Source: Gnetum montanum
Lineage: Eukaryota > Streptophyta > Gnetopsida > Gnetales > Gnetaceae
DNA: 64,000 nt
Assembly: GCA_015680685.1 (NCBI GenBank)
Contig: MNCI01005823.1
Coordinates: forward strand, 130,623 to 194,622
Direction of reading: 5' to 3'
The position numbers were made by a program, and so were the translations under genes. The notes beneath the pieces are model-generated. The model saw only the letters and a program-made list of their open reading frames with translations. It had not been told where the DNA came from and did no database searches. Shown piece by piece: positions 56,965 to 64,000 of this stretch; within the stretch, counting starts at the first letter, position 1; every line of letters begins with the position of its first letter.

Positions 56965-58608
56965 TTGTGCATTAGTGCGCCTTCATGGCCAATTTTACAC
57001 ATCAACATTACTGTTCCAGCAAAACTAATTTGTGGGTAGACACGAATTCTTGCTCGGAATATTTGATGAAGGCGGATAACTGTTTTAAACATGAAAAAGA
57101 AGTTGCAAGGTACTTGCAATTCAAGCACTGAACCGAAATTGTTGGCAAAGTTGGACAAAGAGCTTCTTGCTCAGCATGAAAATAGAATTCTGGGATCTCA
57201 GTCATTTGCCAATTCCAATTTTATATGCTTTCTAAGAGAGTACAGCCATGAAGATCTATGTAGAATGCATAAATTGTGTACAAGAATTCCTGCGCAGTTG
57301 AGATATATGGTTGAAGTGTTTAAATAATTTCTCAGAATTGAAGGAAAGATGTTACTAGAAAAACGAGAGAATAATCACCGGAGGAGACAGGAAGGAGGAA
57401 AACAAGGATCTAGTTGTGGTAATCGTGAAATTTTATAGTTTTCATTAAAAGTACCCAAACTGCGTTAAAAAGTGTTTTCTAGGAGATGCACAATTCAAGA
57501 GGTATTCGATAACTTTTGCAATGGCACTAGTAAAAAAAAGGTTATGCAGGCATTAGTCACATACACTGATTCCATTCTCAAAAATGGTGGCATTGAAGGA
57601 GGTGACGTTCATTTTAGTGCAGAAGATTGCATTAAAATGAGTGCTGGAATTCTTAGATGCATAGAAAGAAGGGACTTCTTGTGGAAATGTACCAAAAATT
57701 GCTTGCAAGAAGGTTGCTCAGTGATAGTCAAAATTTTGAAATTGAGACCAATATGCTTTCAATGTTAAAGGAATAGTATGGCTCCAGCTTGACTTATCAA
57801 CTGGAACTCATGAACAAAGACGTTGCTGTGGCTAAAGACACCCAGCAGAAATTCAATAATCATTTAGAAAACAACGCCCAAGAAAATGTTCTTAATGACA
57901 TTGGTTTTTCTGTTACTGTTTTGAAAGAATCAGCTTGGAGTTATGAAGCAGGGCCTTTGAACTTGCCTCCTGAGCTTTTAAGATGTGTTGAGTTGTTTAT
58001 AGAATACTACGACACAATTATAAGCAAGAGAAAAGTAAGATGGATTAGTTCAATGGGAACATGTCATGTGATTAGATCATTTGTGATTCAGAAGAACGTG
58101 TTGGTTGTTACACCCAGCCAAGCATGTGTGCTTGTGTTGTTCAATTCTGAGGATAAACTTCAGTTTTCTGAAATTAAGGCATGGCTGAATATTGAAAGCC
58201 AGGAACAGATGGTTGGGTTGTTGGAATCATTATCAGGTGGTAAGTACAAGCTCTTAATCAAGTATCCCAACACAGAAACTGTTTCAAATGGAGGCACATT
58301 TGAATTTAATCTCAATTTCATGAAGAAAAGATTGAAAGTTAAGATTCCCTTGATTCCTTTGCAAGAAAAGAAAATAGTGGTAGAAGAAAGTCGATGAGAC
58401 CAGAAGAATCTGATAGATGCAGCAATTGATAGAATTATGAATGCGGCAAAGGTTAAAGCATATGAAGTTCTTGTTTCAGAATCATTCAAAATCTTAAAGA
58501 CAGGTTTAAGCCAAGCTTGCCTGAAATCAAAATGATTTTTGAAGACTTGATGGAAAAGCACTAAGGAAGGACCCTAATGACCCGATCGGGTTGGAATATA
58601 TTTCCTAA
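56965..58608 (+). pseudogene. Cullin-like pseudogene, middle and C-terminal part
   Basis: Cullin homology runs through, switching frame at least six times: THQHYCSSKTNLWVDTNSC and EYLMKADNCFKHEKEVARYL; STEPKLLAKL, FLREYSHEDLCRMHKL; KKCFLGDAQFK; YTDSILKNGG; VEMYQKLLARRLLSDS; YGSSLTYQLELMNKDV; then an open 202-residue block (57789-58397) with GPLNLPPELLRCVELFIEYY, WISSMGTCHV and PNTETVSNGGTFEFN; and the C-terminal IDAAIDRIMNAAKV, RFKPSLPEIKMIFEDLM, LRKDPNDPIGLEYIS-stop. This is the helix bundle, cullin homology and neddylation region that holds RBX1 and NEDD8. The NEDD8 lysine of RIMK is Asn (RIMN). In-frame stops and frameshifts make a product unlikely. No introns are seen, pointing to a retrocopy. 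Confidence 0.85.
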
Positions 58609-60480
58609 GCTTTTCAGAGAACAGACTATTTTCACTTTTTGGAGAGCTTTTAGGTAAAAGCTAAACATGTTTGTTAAAGAGTTATTAAGTAACTGGATTG
58701 CCTGGTGTGAATGGTAATCTTGTTTTTATTTTATTGCTGCTGAGATTTCTTATTTATTTTTATCCATGTATCTGTTCAGAGAATCCGTGATGAATAACGG
58801 TGGTCTCTTTTGCATATCTACATAACAGAGATAGGGTCTATGCGATCCCAATTTATTTATCAGTGTTTGTTATAGTTTATGACACTGCCAATTCTGTGAT
58901 GTGCAAAACTCTAAAATAAACATTGCATTGTGGCTCCAGCTTACTTTTTATGAACTCGTATTTGGCTGTAACCTGAATTTACTTTTTAAAGTATGTCCGG
59001 TTTGTTGGATTTTTATCGAAGTTATGTATTGAAATCGAAATCAGCAGTTAGATATTGATGTAAATAAATAGGAACATAATAATCTAACCCTGCTAAGGAT
59101 GTTATCTTACAGGAGGAGCATAATCTGAAAACATGGTGTACAAATATTAGTGGGAAACTATTATTGTTCTTAATAAAACTCTGTAGGATGTTTCTTTCTT
59201 TAGATTTTTTCAGAAATGATCATGCTTACATTCTGCCAACAATCTTTTAATGCAAAGATTCAACATTTCTTTTAAACTTAGAAAATTTTTTACGGTAGTG
59301 TATCTACATATAAAAGCGCCCAGCCAAATTCTTGGTGTACATTTCTACGTACTTACCCGGAGTTTCAATTTAAGTGCACTCGCCATTTGCTTAGAACTAT
59401 TTTATTTCTTTCTAAAGGTTTGCCAAAGTTATGATGATGTTAACGTAATCATAAGTTAAATTTGGTTACGGAGGTTTCTTTATAAACTCAACGTTAGGAT
59501 CCTTTAAGGATTTAATAAATAGAATTCATTTCATCATTTTTATTATTGAAAATTTTTCTCCTAAATATCATTTCATTGTTTGCTTTTGTCTTTGGATTCC
59601 TTTCTTCTTATTCCTTCATTTGTGAGGGACAATGTTAACATAAAAGTAAAAGGTTAAGGTAAAAAGTTACAGGGAAGTTGATGATCCGTATGTCAGGCAT
59701 AGGATTAAAGAGAAAGAAGAAGAAAGAAAATTATAGTAAAATGGTTTTTCTGATTGCCAAAACTCATACAGCTCTTTCTCGTATTGATAGCGATCTTGCC
59801 AAGGATTGTAATATATTAAATGACTAAAACGCTCTTAAGATTAAACTATTTTTTATTTTATTTGCTAAATCTATGCCTCCACATAATAATGGTTTTGAAA
59901 GTTTGACGATGCCTATTGCAACTATGCCCAGATCTTCGTGGAAATAAACTAACCTGAGGAGTTGGAGTACCGGTAAAATTTCTTTTGATGCAAAAAGTGC
60001 CTGTATTTAAGTTATGATTATGATTATAGTCATGTATTTTAAATTTTCGTATGTTATGTTAATTTTTTGCTTATGTCGTATATTATTGTTCCTTACTATT
60101 TTTTCAAGCTTTTTGTATGCAAATAAATGTTTCCAAAGCATCCAAACTATTAAAAGGTGAATAGCTATATCGTATGTTATACGTATCATTTTATGTATGG
60201 GCTATAGGTTACATGTGCTTGGCATAAATATTAAGTCATCATTGTCAATCCATTATCAAATTATTTTATTGTCCATTATTCAAGTAGAATTCAAAAAGTG
60301 AAGGATATTTTTTGGGATTACATGCCAAAAATATCCATGAGCTTCATTGGGAACAATTAAAGTAGTCTAAAATAATCCATCATTACATTAGGTGTATCAT
60401 AGCAATGTCTTTGAATGAGTTTTTCCATGAATAATATGATACACCATCTACCTTCAACCCTTTGAGCAAATTGTGGTTGT
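58609..60480. other. AT-rich spacer
   Basis: No gene recognised. The first few hundred bases could be former 3' untranslated sequence of the cullin copy, but no poly(A) tract marks a retrocopy end. The short open frames in it show no domain. Confidence 0.5.
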
Positions 60481-60499
60481 GGTTTAAGTGGTAGCTCAT

Positions 60500-60716
60500 T
60501 ATCTTTGAAGAAAAAACACCTAAGACTATAGTGTAGTGATCAAGATACTCAACTCTTAATTGGAAAGTTGTAGATTCAATTCCTGTCTTTGTGCATGGGG
60601 GCAATAGCAATGGCGTAACCTTGTAGTGGGACACTTTTCTTTAGTAGGTCACATTTATCTTTAAAGATGGGTTGTGCTACCAACTCCAACATTTGTTTAT
60701 GTAGGAAAAAAAAAAA
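60500..60716 (+). repeat. tRNA-derived SINE-like repeat (family S2) with poly(A) tail
   Basis: A tRNA-like head (AGTGTAGTGATCAAGATACT, then CAACTCTTAATTGGAAAGTT and a B-box-like TAGATTCAATTCC) is followed by an unrelated body and ends in an A tract at about 60704-60716. The layout is that of a SINE: Pol III-type head, body, tail. Confidence 0.55.
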
Positions 60717-61181
60717 AGGTAGCAAAAGAAAAAATCATATTATGAACAAGTCTTATCATATCCACCTCAAACTATGAGATTGCTTTAGGAATGTCAAAGG
60801 CATACAAGGATCATAGAGTGATCATAAATCCTATTTCTACAAGCAACATACTCCAACAATCCTAACTTAATTGAGTATTTTATTAAAGTAACTCTCATTT
60901 GCATGGAGTTGATTTTTCAATGAGCTTAGTTCCCATATTGGAGTCATTTCAATAACTGATTTTTTTATTAATTGAGTGGTTTTATGAAATTATAAGAACA
61001 AAATGGTAAGTTGCCTTAGTTCAACATGGCTCAAAGTACAATATCATATACTTATGCAAGAGGTTGGACACGAAAAAATAGTAAGAGGTTGGACACGAAT
61101 GCTTGTTATGTAAGTAAGTTTTAGGTTTCAACACACATACTCTCTCTCAACCCACCCTCCCCTTTCCATTGTACCTATTAT

Positions 61182-61340
61182 AAACAATGAGGTTTTAATG
61201 TAGTAGTAAGACTCTTAATTTAGTAACTCTAAGTTATGGGTTTAATTCTAGTGAGAAATACTCAATTATAAAGGTCTATTTTGACTATGTCTTGGGGTAA
61301 ATATTGTTAAAAGAATGTTTTAGTTTTCAACAATCCCCCA
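61182..61340 (+). repeat. SINE-like repeat family S1, near-complete copy
   Basis: ACAATGAGGTTTTAATGTAG, TAGTAAGACTCTTAATTTAG, a B-box-like TGGGTTTAATTCTAG, GAGAAATACTCAATTATAAA, GTCTTGGGGTAAATATTG and AATGTTTTAGTTTTCAACAA. It has the same order and length (about 160 bases) as the reverse copy at 41345-41505. Confidence 0.7.
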
Positions 61341-61654
61341 GTGTACCTATTGTTTTTTTGTTCACTACTTAGCACTAACTTATAGGTTAAAGCAATTTCT
61401 TAATGGAATTTACTTTGTTTATTTTGCCTATCATTCATTTGTTCAATACTTTGCATAAAGCATTGTTCTATTTGTTAGAGTATGTAGCCTGTACTTTGCA
61501 AGTCATAGGTTAGATTCTGACAAAATGTTGATCTAACACATTGTTATGTTTTGCAAAATTTTCATGTTGACTATATACCTAGAGAGTACATATAATCATC
61601 TAGTTCAAGTTCCAACTTCCCCCTCCCCTACTATTTAGGTTAAAGTAATATCTT

Positions 61655-61740
61655 GTTAGTGAGGCATAACTCACTTGGTTAGAGTATACTGCTTATCATT
61701 TGTAAGTCACAAGTATTAAAACCTAAAATAATTTAACTAT
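61655..61740 (+). repeat. tRNA-like SINE fragment (family S3)
   Basis: CATAACTCACTTGGTTAGAG, TATACTGCTTATCATTTGTA and AGTCACAAGTATTAAAACC look like a decayed tRNA with anticodon-stem region and B box. Related pieces are near 61478-61530 (TTAGAGTATGTAGCC, TTGCAAGTCATAGGTTAGAT) and 42455-42485. Confidence 0.45.
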
Positions 61741-63345
61741 AGGTATACCTCAAGATATGTAGCCAATAAGATACATTAGAGGAATTATAAAGGATTAAGT
61801 AATATGTAGCTAAATCACCATCAATATTATTTAAACTATAATTAACAAACTTACCAAAATTCATATTGTAAAGTATAATCAAAATATTTGAAATATTTTT
61901 CATCTTTTATGAATAATTACAATTTATTTGTTTTTTCACATAAATAATCATAATTTCTTTTTTATGGTATTAGTGTGTATTCACAAGAAGCTTTTATAGT
62001 CTTTAATTTCTATCATGAAAATTTACACATCATGGTAACTATAACTCATGAGGTATAGGCAAAGGCCCTAGGACTTATACTTGAAGTAAGTTCTAACAAG
62101 AATAACATTTAAGTTCAATTAAAGAGATGGAGATCAACTTTAAAAGTATTGAAAATTAAGTTGCACAAGAAATGAGAAACTTACTTCATTAAGGAAAAGG
62201 TATATGGTAATTATAACATATCAAATCATGACCATAATATTAATAGGATAGTTGCAAGAATAATATCTATATTGAAATAAATAAAGTGAAAATGATTATA
62301 ATAGAAATTAATATAATGTAATACAAATATATAAAAAAAAGAAATATATATAAATTGGTGTATGTAATGTAAAATCATAATGTAGGTACAAGAAGGTTAT
62401 AAATATTAATTACATAAAAATAGAGAGGATAGAAAATAAACATAATATAGTAAACAAAGAGTCCAATTATGTTAAAAATAAATTCTTGAGTGTGCAATAT
62501 ATTTGCAACTACAAATAGACACCTAGATAGTACATGTTCAATTGTATGTAAAAGGTTATGATATATCAATAGACACATCTTTTTATTATTTTCTTAACAA
62601 CTATTTGTTGATATGATAAATTGTTATGATTCTACATTGCTTAACTCTAACCATACATGTTGAGGTTAATAATTACATTAATTCTTAATAGAAAGAACCA
62701 GTCATGTTTTAGAAAAGCTAATAGAAGAACTTTCTATAAATTGAAATTTCTTTATTACATTCTCAAGAGATCTCAAAAGATCTATAGGATAAACAAAAAA
62801 ACTCTTACAAGGTTTAAATATGTTTTTAATGAATCTTCCAAACCTCATCAAGGCGGGGTCCGAAGGTTGATAATTCTAGCTAAAAATTTATAATACAATT
62901 TTTTACTTGAATGTCATATTTAAGTTTTAATGAATTAAAAACATAGGTAAGTTTTATGAATGTTTCATGTTGGCTATATGTTTAGGGGCTTCATATAGTC
63001 ATTTGGTTCTAATTTAATGAATCTAATCTTCCTTTAGTGAATATGATTTTTTCTAATGGATCTGATTTTTCTCTAATGAAAATAACTTTAAAATTTTCCT
63101 ATGGGGGATTCTATATTACCTTCAACTTTTTTAATCAATATTGAAATTTCTAGTTCTTTTATCAATGTAGAAATTTCTATTAATTCTCAAGATATAGATT
63201 TACAAACTAATAAGAAAAAAGTTGTGATGCTTTCTTCTAATAATGTTAATGTAACCAAGACATAATTTGTTCTTTCCTAATGATGTATATGAGTCATTGG
63301 TTGTTTATCTTTCATCACAACATGTGTTCATTCAAATTTTAGGTT
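61741..63345. other. AT-rich spacer
   Basis: No gene recognised. A 78-codon open frame at 62657-62893 is Lys/Arg-rich but shows no family signature and sits in AT-rich DNA, so I treat it as chance. Confidence 0.5.
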
Positions 63346-63351
63346 ACTGAT

Positions 63352-63492
63352 AAGCTACGATATTACACCCGTGATATCGTGCCCCTGATATCGCGTACGT
63401 GATATCGTGGCCTTCCATGCGATATCACGTATGCGATATCGCGTACGTGATATCATGGCCTTCCATGCAATATCACGTATGCGATATCGCGG
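63352..63492. repeat. GATATC-rich palindromic tandem repeat in U3 of family B copy 2
   Basis: Seven perfect GATATC sites and two degenerate ones in about 140 bases, in alternating contexts such as GCGATATCGCG, GTGATATCGTG and ACGTATGCGATATCGCG. A larger unit of about 50 bases including GGCCTTCCATGC occurs twice. It ends 14 bases before the TATA box. Confidence 0.9.
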
Positions 63493-63506
63493 CCTAGCTC
63501 ATTGCC

Positions 63507-63514
63507 TATAAATA
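63507..63514 (+). promoter_or_regulatory. LTR TATA box, family B copy 2
   Basis: TATAAATA in CCTATAAATAAG, the same position relative to the AATAAAG signal as in copy 1 (about 175 bases). Confidence 0.7.
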
Positions 63515-64000
63515 AGAGATAGGCGCACCTAGTTTGCATAGTTAGTCTTAGTCCCTTACCCAAACTCTTACCTTTTCTCCCTCTCAGAGTTAGAATTATT
63601 TTTGCATGCCCGCAGTAGAAGTCATAAAGTGAACGGATCTTTATTCGAGCATTGTGTACCTAAGCATACCTTGTGTATGACAATAAAGATGAACTTTGTG
63701 ATAAACCTTGCAACATTCATAATAGATTAATTAATGTTAATTACTATTACTTAACGCTTTCCTTAGTTAATTAATGATTCTCTCTTACCATACAACTCTC
63801 CTAAGTAAGCACACACAGTACAATCACTTCGAGCATGCGTGTAACACTTGGTAACCTAGTAACGATTATCATTGGGTAATCCCAGTAGTGTTGCACTAGT
63901 TCAGGATGTGTATGGCAAGTGAGAATGGATACTAGTGTTAGGATTAGTTAGAGCCTAGTTAATAAGTAGTCAAATTAAATTAGTTACTTAGTTATCTCTC

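Larger units (their letters stand above)
63346..64000 (+). mobile_element. LTR retrotransposon family B copy 2 (partial, runs off right edge)
   Basis: A GATATC-rich array (63352-63492), TATA box (63507-63514), TGCCCGCAGTAG (63607), CTTTATTCGAGCATTGTGTA, AATAAAG (63682-63688), then GTAACACTTGGTAACCTAGT and GTGTATGGCAAGTGAGAA. From TATA on it matches 45491-46000 in order and spacing. The element reads on the plus strand, and its coding part would lie beyond the window. The left LTR edge is not certain. Confidence 0.7.

Noticed and set aside
60383-60634. 83-codon minus-strand frame
   Set aside because: It overlaps a tRNA-like SINE head on the other strand and shows no domain.
63352-63492. CRISPR-like repeat array
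   Set aside because: Units are palindromic and contiguous without unique spacers, the genome is a plant's, and it sits in an LTR promoter region.

Overview
This is plant nuclear DNA, about 64 kb, dominated by old, nested retrotransposons. There is one apparently intact host gene and one broken host-derived gene. The three-exon nitrate/peptide transporter with GT-AG introns, the Ty3/gypsy and Ty1/copia families with plant-type proteins, the tRNA-derived SINE-like repeats and the long AT-rich spacers all fit a land plant with a large, TE-rich genome. A gymnosperm is plausible, but the sequence alone does not prove it. There are no bacterial operons, CRISPR arrays or rRNA genes.

Layout. (1) 1-18.4 kb: two minus-strand copies of one gypsy family. 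Copy 1 runs off the left edge (gag-protease at 1-3541, LTR at about 3800-5400). Copy 3 (LTR at 16554-18400, gag, protease, RT, RNase H and integrase down to about 6.9 kb) is heavily decayed. It carries an unexpected 2.3-kb block between protease and RT, containing a broken open frame on the opposite strand. (2) 18.4-21.06 kb: a minisatellite of about 90 units of 29 bp. (3) 21.1-25.6 kb: the NPF5-like transporter gene (22790-25629), with a duplicated segment upstream. (4) 25.6-28.27 kb: AT-rich spacer with SINE-like copies. (5) 28271-39870: a complete Athila-like gypsy element, minus strand, with two LTRs, a perfect 5-bp target duplication (AAACC), a tRNA-Asp-type primer site and an extra long ORF after integrase, but no RT domain. 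(6) 39.9-43.0 kb: more SINE-like copies and an old solo LTR of the same family. (7) 43.1-58.6 kb: an intronless, frameshifted cullin-like pseudogene split by about 13.4 kb. The insert is nested: copia element A (43984-55843) carries gypsy copy 2 (50620-55409) inside its 3' LTR, plus LTR-like family B sequence in its 5' leader. (8) 58.6-64 kb: AT-rich spacer with SINE-like repeats, ending in a second family B LTR that runs off the right edge.

How the parts relate. The transporter is the only gene likely to be functional. The three gypsy copies form an age series: copy 2 is GC-rich and nearly open, copy 1 is intermediate, and copy 3 is riddled with TAG/TAA/TGA stops in otherwise continuous frames, which fits decay by cytosine deamination. 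Several elements are deletion derivatives (copy 2 lacks pol, the Athila-like element lacks RT), so they would need proteins from other copies to move. Just upstream of the LTR TATA boxes there are rapidly changing palindromic tandem repeats. In family B the two copies share R/U5 but carry unrelated repeat arrays in U3.
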